38,681 nt of DNA, taken from positions 1 through 38,681 of the forward strand of contig CAZHDI010000027.1 of the NCBI GenBank assembly GCA_964531285.1, given 5' to 3'. Positions 31,633 to 38,681 of this stretch are shown in pieces. Numbering within the stretch: the first letter of the stretch is position 1; every line of letters starts with the position of its first letter. The position numbers and the translations under genes are program-made. Source of the stretch: CAZHDI01 sp964531285. GTDB taxonomy: Bacteria; Pseudomonadota; Alphaproteobacteria; JAJFIK01. The notes beneath the pieces are model-generated. The model did no database searches. It worked only from the letters and a program-made list of their open reading frames with translations, and was not told where the DNA came from.

Positions 31633-32247
31633 ATGACCGTCACCGTTCATCAGGGCGATCTACCCGAGGGGCTCGATTTCGGCCCCATCGTGGCCATCGA
31701 CACCGAGACCATGGGGCTCGATCCGCATCGGGACCGACTGTGCGTGGCGCAATTGTCGGCCGGCGACGGCACGGCCCATCTGGTGCAGTTTCCGCTCGGG
31801 CACTATGAGGCGCCGCGGATGAAGGCGATGCTCGGCAATCCGGGCGTGACCAAGCTCTTTCACTATGCCCGGTTCGATATCGCGGTGCTCTACCATCATC
31901 TCGGGGTGATGCCGGAGCCGCTTTATTGCACCAAGATCGCCTCGCGGCTGGCGCGCACCTATACCGACCGCCACGGGCTGAAGGACCTCGCCCGGGAGTT
32001 GATCGGCGTCGATATGTCCAAACAGCAGCAGAGTTCCGATTGGGGCGCGGCCCAGCTCACCCAGGCGCAGATCGACTATGCCGCGTCCGATGTCCTGTAT
32101 CTTCACCAGTTGAAAGAGGCCCTCGACGGCATGCTGGACCGCGAAGGGCGCACCGATATCGCGCAATCGTGTTTCGCCTTCCTGCCGACCCGCGCGCGCC
32201 TGGACCTGGCCGGCTGGCCCGACACCGATATTTTCAGCCATAGCTGA
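31633..32247 (+). CDS. nrnC: Ribonuclease D-like exonuclease NrnC (DEDDy)
   Basis: 204-residue 3'-5' exonuclease. DEDDy residues are Asp23 and Glu25 (AIDTET), Asp82 (HYARFDIAV), and Tyr149 with Asp153 (YAASD). The protein lacks the HRDC domains of true RNase D, and its length, HQGDLP start and DRHGLKDLARELIGV region match NrnC, the alphaproteobacterial diribonuclease/nanoRNase that replaces Orn. Lies 91 bp after tRNA-Leu and upstream of lptC on the same strand. Confidence 0.88.
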   Translation: MTVTVHQGDLPEGLDFGPIVAIDTETMGLDPHRDRLCVAQLSAGDGTAHLVQFPLGHYEAPRMKAMLGNPGVTKLFHYARFDIAVLYHHLGVMPEPLYCTKIASRLARTYTDRHGLKDLARELIGVDMSKQQQSSDWGAAQLTQAQIDYAASDVLYLHQLKEALDGMLDREGRTDIAQSCFAFLPTRARLDLAGWPDTDIFSHS

Positions 32248-32282
32248 GCCCCACGGGCCCCGAACCGCATGGCCCCGCGCGC

Positions 32283-32312
32283 TTGACGCTGCGGTCACCC
32301 TCGCCCCATATC
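32283..32312 (+). promoter_or_regulatory. Candidate promoter for lptC-lptA
   Basis: TTGACG (32283-32288), 18-bp spacer, CATATC (32307-32312), about 30 bp before the lptC start. Confidence 0.4.
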
Positions 32313-32341
32313 AAGGAAGCGGATGACGGGGTGAAAGAACG

Positions 32342-33169
32342 GTGGCTGCAAGGTGCAGGCGCCGTCACGGTGAAGGGATCGGTCCCATCGAACAACAACA
32401 ACCGCCGCACGCGACCAGCGCGCTGAGCACGGCGGCCGCCAGTGCGGTTTCGGACGCCGGCGCCGCCCCGACGGCCCGCGCCGACCGGTTCGGGCGGGCC
32501 CGCGCCAGCATGCGGGCCTTTCGCGGTGCCCAGCGCTACAGCCAGTTCGTGCGGGCCATGAAGGTCATGCTGCCGATCGCCGCCTTCGCGATTGTCGGCG
32601 TGGTGGTGAGTTACGCCCTGCTCTACGACACCGACGACGAATTGACCGTCACCTTTGCCGCCTCGCCGACCCTCAAGGACGACCGGCGCATGATGAATCC
32701 GACCTTTTCGGCCCGGACCCAGGACGGCGGGCTGTTCGAGGTCACGGCGGAAACCGCCGAGCGCAGCATCGACAATCCCAGCCGGGTTCTTCTGGGGGCC
32801 TTGAAGGCCGATCTGACGGCGCTCGACGGCGGCAAGGTCGCGCTGACGGCCGATACCGGCATTCTCAATCTTGACGAGCAACAGGTTGTGCTCGACGGAT
32901 CGATCAGCGTGTTTTCCGACGAAGGCTATGAATTTCATACCGAACGGGTGGTGGTGGATCTGGAACAACAGTCGATCCAGGGCGACGCGCCTGTCGAGGG
33001 CACCGGCCCCATGGGGGCGGTCGCGGCGGAGCGGTTCTGGGTCGGTGAAGGCGGCACGCGGGTGCGCTTTGAAGGCGGCGTGCGGATGTCGGTGGATCCG
33101 GCGCCGCTAACCGGGCAAGATCCGGCGGCCCGGGAGCCTGCGTCCGGCTTGGGCGAGCGGAAAGGATAG
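32342..33169 (+). CDS. lptC: LPS export periplasmic protein LptC
   Basis: 275 residues. A single transmembrane helix (about 74-95, VMLPIAAFAIVGVVVSYALL) anchors a periplasmic domain of repeated beta strands (LTALDGGKVALTADTGIL, then VVLDGSISVFSDEGYEFHT), the LptC/OstA-like fold that accepts LPS from LptBFG. About 70 residues precede the helix. The family start is usually shorter, and the GTG at 32342 has no good ribosome-binding site, so the N-terminus is uncertain. Stop is 3 bp before lptA. Confidence 0.87.
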   Translation: MAARCRRRHGEGIGPIEQQQPPHATSALSTAAASAVSDAGAAPTARADRFGRARASMRAFRGAQRYSQFVRAMKVMLPIAAFAIVGVVVSYALLYDTDDELTVTFAASPTLKDDRRMMNPTFSARTQDGGLFEVTAETAERSIDNPSRVLLGALKADLTALDGGKVALTADTGILNLDEQQVVLDGSISVFSDEGYEFHTERVVVDLEQQSIQGDAPVEGTGPMGAVAAERFWVGEGGTRVRFEGGVRMSVDPAPLTGQDPAAREPASGLGERKG

Positions 33170-33172
33170 GAC

Positions 33173-33799
33173 ATGGGATCGCGCATTGGCGCGCAAAACC
33201 GGCGCCGGCTGTACGCCGGAGCTGCGGCTGCGGGCTTGATCGGGCTTTTATCGGCGGGCGGCGCCCTGGCCCAGACCGCCGGATCGACGCCGTTTTCGGG
33301 CTCGGCGCTCAGGATCGACCCGACCCAGCCCATCGAAATCGCGGCGAACGCCTTTGAGGTGCGCCCGCGCGATCAGGTCGGGGTGTTCGAGGGCGCGGTG
33401 GAGGTCATTCAAGGACCGATCACGCTTAAGGCCGATGTGATCGAAGTCTTTTATTATCGGCCCAAGGGTCCGGACGGCACCCGTCAGGGCCAGACGGTTC
33501 AAAAGCTCAATGCCAACGGCAATGTGTCGATCACCTCGCCGGAGGACCGGGCCGAGGGCAAATGGGCCACCTATGACGTCGAAAACCGCAAAATTGCGCT
33601 CGGCGGGGGCGTGCTTTTGACGCGCGGTGAGAATATTGTCGAGGGCTCGGTGCTCAGCATCGACCTGGCGAACAATGTCAGCCGGCTGGATCCCGCCGAT
33701 CCGCCGGAGACCGATGACGAGGGCGGCACGGCACAGCCGCCGGCCCGGGTGCGCGCGGTGTTTACCCCGCCGCCGCCGGACGACGACGCGGATGAGTGA
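33173..33799 (+). CDS. lptA: LPS export periplasmic protein LptA (OstA-like)
   Basis: 208 residues. A signal peptide with cleavage near GGALA-QT sends it to the periplasm. The OstA/LptA domain is seen in PIEIAANAFEVRPRDQVGVF, GAVEVIQGPITLKADVIEV and KIALGGGVLLTRGENIVEG, the strands that make the LPS-carrying beta-jellyroll bridge. The C-terminal 35 residues are acidic and Pro-rich. The gene starts 3 bp after lptC stops and is certainly co-transcribed with it. Confidence 0.93.
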   Translation: MGSRIGAQNRRRLYAGAAAAGLIGLLSAGGALAQTAGSTPFSGSALRIDPTQPIEIAANAFEVRPRDQVGVFEGAVEVIQGPITLKADVIEVFYYRPKGPDGTRQGQTVQKLNANGNVSITSPEDRAEGKWATYDVENRKIALGGGVLLTRGENIVEGSVLSIDLANNVSRLDPADPPETDDEGGTAQPPARVRAVFTPPPPDDDADE

Positions 33800-33823
33800 G
33801 GAACCCCGGCTGTGGCTGGAGCG

Positions 33824-33842
33824 CGGCGCCCGTGCGGCGCCG
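33824..33842 (+). other. GC-rich hairpin in the lptA-lptB gap
   Basis: 7-bp stem CGGCGCC (33824-33830) and GGCGCCG (33836-33842), loop of 5 nt. Not followed by a U-run, so it may stabilise or pause the transcript rather than end it. Confidence 0.35.
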
Positions 33843-33889
33843 GACCGGTCCATTGAGGTTCATGAATTCTTAAGACCAGCGGGGCTCCA

Positions 33890-34714
33890 ATGACCAAGCC
33901 ATCATACAGGGTCCGGCGGCGCGACGATTGCGCCGGCGCGACGGGGCGCCCACAGGGCGACGGGGCTGGCGGGCCACGTCTTGTGACGTCCAATACCGGT
34001 CTGGTGGTACGGGGAATTGGGAAGAGCTTTAAGCGCCGTCCCGTCGTCCGCAGCGTGTCCTTAACGGTGCAACGCGGCGAAGTGGTCGGTCTCTTGGGCC
34101 CCAATGGCGCGGGTAAAACGACGTGTTTCTACATGATCACCGGGCTCATTCCGGTGGACACGGGTCAGATCGAGCTCGATGGCAACGACATCACCGGCCT
34201 GCCGATGTATCGGCGGTCTCGTCTGGGCATCGGCTATCTGCCGCAGGAAGCGTCGATCTTTCGCGGGTTGACCGTCGAAGAGAATATCCGGGCCGCCGTC
34301 GAGCTCGTGGAGGCGCATAAGGACCGTCGCGATGCCATGGTGGAAGACCTCCTCGCGGAGTTCTCCATTTCGCATTTGCGCCGGGCGCCGGCTCTGGCCC
34401 TTTCGGGCGGGGAACGCCGGCGGGTTGAAATCGCGCGGTCGCTGGCGACCCAGCCGTCCTTCATCCTGTTGGACGAGCCGTTCGCCGGGATTGACCCGAT
34501 CGCCATCGGCGATATCCGCGCGTTGGTCAGCCACCTCAAGCACCGCGGTCTTGGCGTGCTCATCACGGACCACAATGTCCGTGAAACCCTGGACATCATC
34601 GACCGTGCCCTGATCATCCATGACGGGCAGGTGCTGATGGAAGGGGCCCCGTCGGAGATCGTGGGGAACGAGGACGTGCGCCGGGTCTATCTCGGAGACC
34701 GATTCAGCCTCTAA
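33890..34714 (+). CDS. lptB: LPS export ABC transporter ATP-binding protein LptB
   Basis: 274-residue ATPase that powers LPS extraction from the inner membrane with LptF/LptG. Walker A GPNGAGKT (about 70-77), Q-loop LPQEASIFRGLTVEENI, signature LSGGERRR, Walker B ILLDEPFAGIDPIA and H-loop TDHNVRE are all present. The first 32 residues are an extension rich in charged residues. A GTG at 33983 would give a 243-residue protein of usual length, so the start is uncertain. Located 90 bp after lptA and before rpoN, the standard alphaproteobacterial order. Confidence 0.96.
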   Translation: MTKPSYRVRRRDDCAGATGRPQGDGAGGPRLVTSNTGLVVRGIGKSFKRRPVVRSVSLTVQRGEVVGLLGPNGAGKTTCFYMITGLIPVDTGQIELDGNDITGLPMYRRSRLGIGYLPQEASIFRGLTVEENIRAAVELVEAHKDRRDAMVEDLLAEFSISHLRRAPALALSGGERRRVEIARSLATQPSFILLDEPFAGIDPIAIGDIRALVSHLKHRGLGVLITDHNVRETLDIIDRALIIHDGQVLMEGAPSEIVGNEDVRRVYLGDRFSL

Positions 34715-34768
34715 CCTGCGCCTCACGACGGATCGGTTGGATCGTGTGTGGGTGACGGGTGGTATGTC

Positions 34769-36310
34769 ATGGCGTTGACGCAGCGTTTGGAGCTGAAGCA
34801 GGGGCAGACCCTTGTCATGACGCCGCAACTGCAGCAGGCCATCAAGCTGCTGCAGCTTTCCAATCTCGAACTCACCGCCTATGTCGAACAGGAACTGGAG
34901 CGCAATCCGTTTCTGGAGCGCACCGAGGGCGAGCCGGGTGAAGCCGACCGCGGCGAGAGCGCCCCGGACGCGGACGGCGCGGAGCGCGGCGGCGACAAGG
35001 ACCGGACCGAACTGACCATCTCGGACGACACCCTGCCCAGCGACGCCGCCGGCGATCTCGATACCGATTATTCCAATCTTTACGCCGATGCCTCCGCCGC
35101 CGACATCGCCAACGATCTGGGCGCGGCGGCCCATGGCAGCGCCATCGACTGGTCCAAGGTCGGCTCGGGCGGCGGCAAGTTCGAAGGCGGCGGGCCGGAT
35201 CTGGAAGGCACACTGTCGGGCGAAGTGTCGCTGCGCGATTACCTGACCGAACAGCTTCACATCGCGATCGCCGACCCCGGTCACCGGATGATCGGCGCCT
35301 TCCTGATCGACAGTGTGGACGAAGCCGGTTATCTGCGTGTCGATCTCGACACCGCCGCCGAGCGCCTGGGCGCGGCCTTGAGCGATATCGAAACCGTGCT
35401 GGCCGTGCTTCAGGGCTTCGAACCGTCGGGCGTGTTCGCCCGGGATCTGGCCGAGTGCCTTTCGATCCAGCTTGCCGAGCGCGACCGGCTCGATCCGGCC
35501 ATGGCGAGCATGCTGTCCAATCTCGAAATGCTGGCGCGCCACGATCTTCAGGCCCTGATGCGGACCTGCTCGGTCGATCACGAAGACATTCTCGACATGA
35601 TCGGCGAGATCCGGGCCCTGAACCCGAAGCCGGGCCTCGTCTTCGGGTCCGATGTGGTGCAGCCGGTGGTGCCGGACGTCTATGTCCGCGAAAACGCCGA
35701 GGGCGGATGGTCGGTCGAACTCAATGCCGAGACCCTGCCCAAGGTTCTGGTCAATTCGGTCTATTACGCGGAAGTGAGCGGCGTCGGCGCCGGTGACGAG
35801 GCCGCCAAGACCTACATGAGCGAATGCATGAACAACGCGAACTGGCTGGTCAAAAGCCTGGATCAGCGGGCCAAGACGATCCTCAAGGTGTCCTCGGAAA
35901 TCGTCCGCCAGCAGGACGGGTTCCTGGCCCACGGGGTCCATCACCTGCGCCCGCTGAACCTGCGCAAGGTCGCCGATGCGATCAGCATGCACGAATCGAC
36001 CGTCAGCCGGGTGACGGCCAACAAATACATGGCCACCCCGCGCGGCCTGTTCGAGTTGAAATACTTCTTCACCTCCTCCATCGCCTCGTCATCGGGCGGG
36101 GAGGCCCATTCGGCCGAAGCCGTGCGCCACCGCATCCGCGATCTGATCGACAACGAGCCGCCCAAGGGCATTTTGTCGGACGACCGGATTGTCGAGATTT
36201 TGCGGGAGTCGGGCATCGATATCGCCCGGCGGACGGTCGCCAAATACCGCGAGGCGATGCGCATCCCCTCATCCGTTCAACGCCGGCGCCTCAAAAAAGC
36301 TATTGTTTAA
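34769..36310 (+). CDS. rpoN: RNA polymerase sigma-54 factor
   Basis: 513-residue sigma factor for -24/-12 promoters. Region I is Gln/Leu-rich (LKQGQTLVMTPQLQQAIKLL, about 9-28) and contacts activators. An acidic linker covers about 55-130. The core-binding domain follows, then the helix-turn-helix (KVADAISMHESTVSRVTAN). The RpoN box ARRTVAKYRE is at about 486-495. The ATG at 34769 matches the family N-terminus (MALTQRLELKQGQ). A GTG at 34748 would add 7 residues. Followed by hpf and ptsN, the usual neighbours. Confidence 0.97.
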   Translation: MALTQRLELKQGQTLVMTPQLQQAIKLLQLSNLELTAYVEQELERNPFLERTEGEPGEADRGESAPDADGAERGGDKDRTELTISDDTLPSDAAGDLDTDYSNLYADASAADIANDLGAAAHGSAIDWSKVGSGGGKFEGGGPDLEGTLSGEVSLRDYLTEQLHIAIADPGHRMIGAFLIDSVDEAGYLRVDLDTAAERLGAALSDIETVLAVLQGFEPSGVFARDLAECLSIQLAERDRLDPAMASMLSNLEMLARHDLQALMRTCSVDHEDILDMIGEIRALNPKPGLVFGSDVVQPVVPDVYVRENAEGGWSVELNAETLPKVLVNSVYYAEVSGVGAGDEAAKTYMSECMNNANWLVKSLDQRAKTILKVSSEIVRQQDGFLAHGVHHLRPLNLRKVADAISMHESTVSRVTANKYMATPRGLFELKYFFTSSIASSSGGEAHSAEAVRHRIRDLIDNEPPKGILSDDRIVEILRESGIDIARRTVAKYREAMRIPSSVQRRRLKKAIV

Positions 36311-36350
36311 CAAGCCCTTAGGCATATGACGCGAGAGTGGCCCAGACAGG

Positions 36351-36380
36351 TTGACACTCGCGCCCGGGCCAAACTATGGT
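36351..36380 (+). promoter_or_regulatory. Candidate sigma70-type promoter for hpf-ptsN
   Basis: Consensus TTGACA (36351-36356), 18-bp spacer, TATGGT (36375-36380), about 130 bp before the hpf start. Confidence 0.6.
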
Positions 36381-36510
36381 CCGCCCGCCTGACGATTGGC
36401 CAAGGGAAACGCGCTCGCGACAGTCACGAAAGTGGATGAGGGCCGAGACGCGTTCGATGACACGCCCGGCCCTGGCATCACCGTTTCACCTTTGATGAGG
36501 GCACACGGCC

Positions 36511-37143
36511 GTGGACATTCAGGTCAATGGCAAACAGATCGATATTGGCGACAGCCTGCGCAGCTATGTGGCGGACAAGCTCACCACGGGCGTCCTGAAA
36601 TATTTCGAGCACCCGGTGGACGCGCAGGTCACGTTTTCGCGCGAAGGCCACACGTTCAAGTGCGATTGCTCGGTCCATTTGCGCACCGGCATGGTGCTGC
36701 AAACCCAGAGTCAGGCCACCGATATTTACGCCAGCTTCGACAGCGCCGAGGACCGCCTGGAAAAGCGCATGCGCCGCTATAAGCGCCGGCTGCGCGATCA
36801 TCATGCGGCCAAGCGGCGCGAGGAGCCGCTTCAAGCCGCGTTCGAGGCGCCAGCTTATGTGATCGCGCCCCAGAGCGGGGAAGGCGAGAGCGAACCGGCC
36901 GGCCTCGATCCGGTGATCATCGCCGAGGAGCGGGCATCCGTCCCGGTGATGAGTGTCGGCGAGGCGGTCATGCAGATGGACCTTAATGATGCCCCAGTGG
37001 TGGTGTTCAAAAGCGGTTCGACCGGGGCCGTAAACATCGTCTATCGCCGCGCGGATGGGCATATCGGCTGGATCGACGCCACGCCGAAGGATGCCGGTCA
37101 CCGGGGGGACACAGCGCAGACGGCGCCGGCCGGATCGCGCTGA
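36511..37143 (+). CDS. hpf: Ribosome hibernation promoting factor, long form
   Basis: 210 residues. The N-terminal S30AE/RaiA domain (about 1-100, MDIQVNGKQIDIGDSLRSYV and ASFDSAEDRLEKRMRRYKRR) binds the 30S decoding region. A variable linker follows, then the C-terminal dimerisation domain (about 145-198, VGEAVMQMDLNDAPVVVF and HIGWIDATP) that pairs ribosomes into 100S dimers. The GTG start follows a GAGGG site. The usual neighbour of rpoN and ptsN. Confidence 0.94.
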   Translation: MDIQVNGKQIDIGDSLRSYVADKLTTGVLKYFEHPVDAQVTFSREGHTFKCDCSVHLRTGMVLQTQSQATDIYASFDSAEDRLEKRMRRYKRRLRDHHAAKRREEPLQAAFEAPAYVIAPQSGEGESEPAGLDPVIIAEERASVPVMSVGEAVMQMDLNDAPVVVFKSGSTGAVNIVYRRADGHIGWIDATPKDAGHRGDTAQTAPAGSR

Positions 37144-37213
37144 CCGGCAGTCGGCCAGCCGGGGACAGGCGGGCCGGGACGTTCAGGGGTCGTCAGAGTA
37201 GGGACATCGCGGC

Positions 37214-37675
37214 ATGGATCTTTCGGATCTGCTCACGCCGGACAGGGTCGTTCACGAGTTGAAGGCAGCCAGCAAAAAGCAGGCGCTGCTCGAATTGTCG
37301 GACCTTGCCGCCCGGGCCACGGGCATGAATGAGCGCACGATTTTCGAATCGCTCCAGGAGCGCGAACGCCTCGGCACCACGGGCGTCGGCCAGGGGATCG
37401 CGATCCCCCATGCCAAGCTCACCGGCCTTGCCAAGCTCTACGGCTTTTTCGCCAGTCTCGACGACGCCATCGATTTCGAAAGCATCGACGAACAGCCGGT
37501 CGATCTGATCTTCCTTCTTCTGGCCCCGGACAATGCGGGCGCGGATCACCTCAAGGCCCTGGCCCGGGTCTCGCGCCTGTTGCGCAATCAATCGATTTGC
37601 GAAAAACTGCGGGCCTCGGACGGGTCCTCCGCGCTTTATGCTCTGTTGACGGAAGGGGCGGTCAGCGCCGCGTGA
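37214..37675 (+). CDS. ptsN: Nitrogen PTS protein EIIA(Ntr)
   Basis: 153-residue PTS EIIA type-2 domain protein, part of the PtsP-NPr-EIIANtr phosphorelay that senses nitrogen state. Active-site His66 is in GIAIPHAK. GTTGVGQG upstream and PVDLIFLLLAP downstream are family signatures. No transporter domain is attached, consistent with a regulatory role. Lies 70 bp after hpf. Confidence 0.96.
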   Translation: MDLSDLLTPDRVVHELKAASKKQALLELSDLAARATGMNERTIFESLQERERLGTTGVGQGIAIPHAKLTGLAKLYGFFASLDDAIDFESIDEQPVDLIFLLLAPDNAGADHLKALARVSRLLRNQSICEKLRASDGSSALYALLTEGAVSAA

Positions 37676-37709
37676 TACGGGGCCGCTTTATCCTTGGGAG
37701 GACAATGCC

Positions 37710-38681
37710 ATGCGTGTGGTTCTCTTCGGCGCCAAAGCCTACGAAAAGCCCGTTTTCGACGCCGCCAACCGGACCGGCGGCCATGAGATTGTTTATCAGG
37801 ACGCCCATTTGACCGTGGACACGGCCGCCATCGCGGACGGCGCCGGAGCGGTTTGCGTCTTCGTCAATGACAGTGTCGATGCCGGCGTGATCGAGCGCCT
37901 GGCTCAAGGCGGCGTCCGGCTGATCGCGCTGCGCTCGGCCGGGTTCAACCATGTGGATCTGGCGGCCGCCGCCCGCGCCGGGATCGCGGTCGCGCGGGTG
38001 CCGGCCTATTCGCCCCATGCGGTGGCCGAACACACGGTTGCCCTCATGATGACCCTGAACCGGCGCATCCATAAGGCCTATAACCGGGTGCGGGAGGGCA
38101 ATTTCGCCCTTGACGGGCTGATCGGCTTCGATCTGGCGGGCAAGACCGTTGGATTGATCGGCACCGGGAAGATCGGCACCGTGACGGCCCGCATTCTCAA
38201 CGGCTTCGACTGCCGGCTGCTGGCCTGCGATCTCATCCCCTCGCCCGGCGCGCTCGCCAATGGCGTTCATTACCGCCCGCTCGACGAGGTGTTGAGCCAG
38301 TCCGACGTGGTCTCGCTGCATTGTCCGTTGACCCCGGATACGCGCCACATGATCGATGCCCGCGCCATCGGGCTGATGAAACCCGGCGCCATGCTGATCA
38401 ACACCAGCCGGGGCGGGCTCGTGGACACCCGCGCGCTCATCGACGCGCTCAAGAGCGGCCATCTGGGCGCGCTGGGGCTCGATGTCTATGAGGAAGAGGC
38501 GGATCTGTTTTTCGAAAATCTGTCCGACCACGTCCTTCGCGACGATGTGTTCGCGCGGCTCCTGACCTTCCCGAATGTGCTGATCACCGGGCATCAGGCG
38601 TTCTTCACCCATGAGGCCATGACCGCCATCGCCGAGACCACCCTGGCCAATGTCACCGCCTTCGAGCGCAGCGGCGCCCCG
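37710..38681 (+). CDS. ldhA: D-lactate dehydrogenase, missing last few residues at window edge
   Basis: 324 codons are present of a D-2-hydroxyacid dehydrogenase; family members are about 330 residues. It starts MRVVLFGAKAYEKPVFDAA with a strong GGGAGG site. NAD-binding motif GLIGTGKIG, catalytic Arg in NTSRGGLVD, Glu in DVYEEEADLF and His in GHQAFFTHEA match fermentative LdhA, which reduces pyruvate to D-lactate. The DLFFEN segment after DVYEEEA is specific to the LdhA branch. Starts 34 bp after ptsN stops. Confidence 0.93.
   Translation, partial: MRVVLFGAKAYEKPVFDAANRTGGHEIVYQDAHLTVDTAAIADGAGAVCVFVNDSVDAGVIERLAQGGVRLIALRSAGFNHVDLAAAARAGIAVARVPAYSPHAVAEHTVALMMTLNRRIHKAYNRVREGNFALDGLIGFDLAGKTVGLIGTGKIGTVTARILNGFDCRLLACDLIPSPGALANGVHYRPLDEVLSQSDVVSLHCPLTPDTRHMIDARAIGLMKPGAMLINTSRGGLVDTRALIDALKSGHLGALGLDVYEEEADLFFENLSDHVLRDDVFARLLTFPNVLITGHQAFFTHEAMTAIAETTLANVTAFERSGAP

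Noticed and set aside
34061..35992. 643-codon minus-strand open frame
   Set aside because: Antisense to lptB and rpoN, both well supported. No family motif.
36336..36356. Sigma-54 (-24/-12) promoter before hpf
   Set aside because: A TGG and a downstream TTGAC are present but the GG-to-GC spacing does not fit. The TTGACA/TATGGT pair is a better explanation.

Overview
This is a GC-rich chromosomal segment from an alphaproteobacterium. The gene content and order point there: the nrnC-lptC-lptA-lptB-rpoN-hpf-ptsN block, an NDUFA9-like gene next to uppP, gltB/gltD beside a GST-fold gene and queG, and a small DEDDy exonuclease of the NrnC type. I cannot fix the order or genus from sequence alone. 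Almost everything is housekeeping. There is no integrase, transposase, CRISPR array or phage gene, and I found no clear multi-gene novel defence or biosynthetic system. Two 100-N runs (13783-13882, 30056-30155) are assembly gaps.

Layout. 1-1665 (minus): GNAT acetyltransferase, CPBP membrane protease and the 5' end of lepA. 1810-2853 (plus): an acetylpolyamine-amidohydrolase-type deacetylase, divergent from the acetyltransferase. 2877-12298 (minus): the translation cluster thrS-infC-rpmI-rplT-pheS-pheT, split between infC and rpmI by a hybrid histidine kinase on the opposite strand (7507-9531). 12555-18302: two small unknown genes, two overlapping glycosyltransferase genes (one cut by the first gap), an alpha/beta hydrolase and a large secreted protein of unknown function. 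18402-22605: an SDR-family protein, an exported TPR protein, queG and a GST-fold protein resembling FzlA. 22746-28843: gltB and gltD (glutamate synthase). 29192-31283: uppP and an NDUFA9-like protein, convergent across a 68-bp tandem-repeat array that contains the second gap. 31455-38681 (plus): tRNA-Leu(CAG), nrnC, lptC, lptA, lptB, rpoN, hpf, ptsN and a nearly complete D-lactate dehydrogenase gene.

How the genes fit together. The thrS-to-pheT set supplies translation initiation, two ribosomal proteins and two tRNA synthetases. uppP, lptCAB and the glycosyltransferases serve the envelope. rpoN, hpf and ptsN form the usual nitrogen and stationary-phase control block, and gltBD carries out ammonium assimilation.

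The observations most worth a second look are: the kinase inserted in the translation superoperon; an infC start that appears to be AUA, set by a well-placed Shine-Dalgarno; mutually exclusive hairpins between rplT and pheS; the hairpin-bearing 68-bp tandem array at a gap; and a 115-bp palindromic element that supplies the stop codon of the TPR gene.
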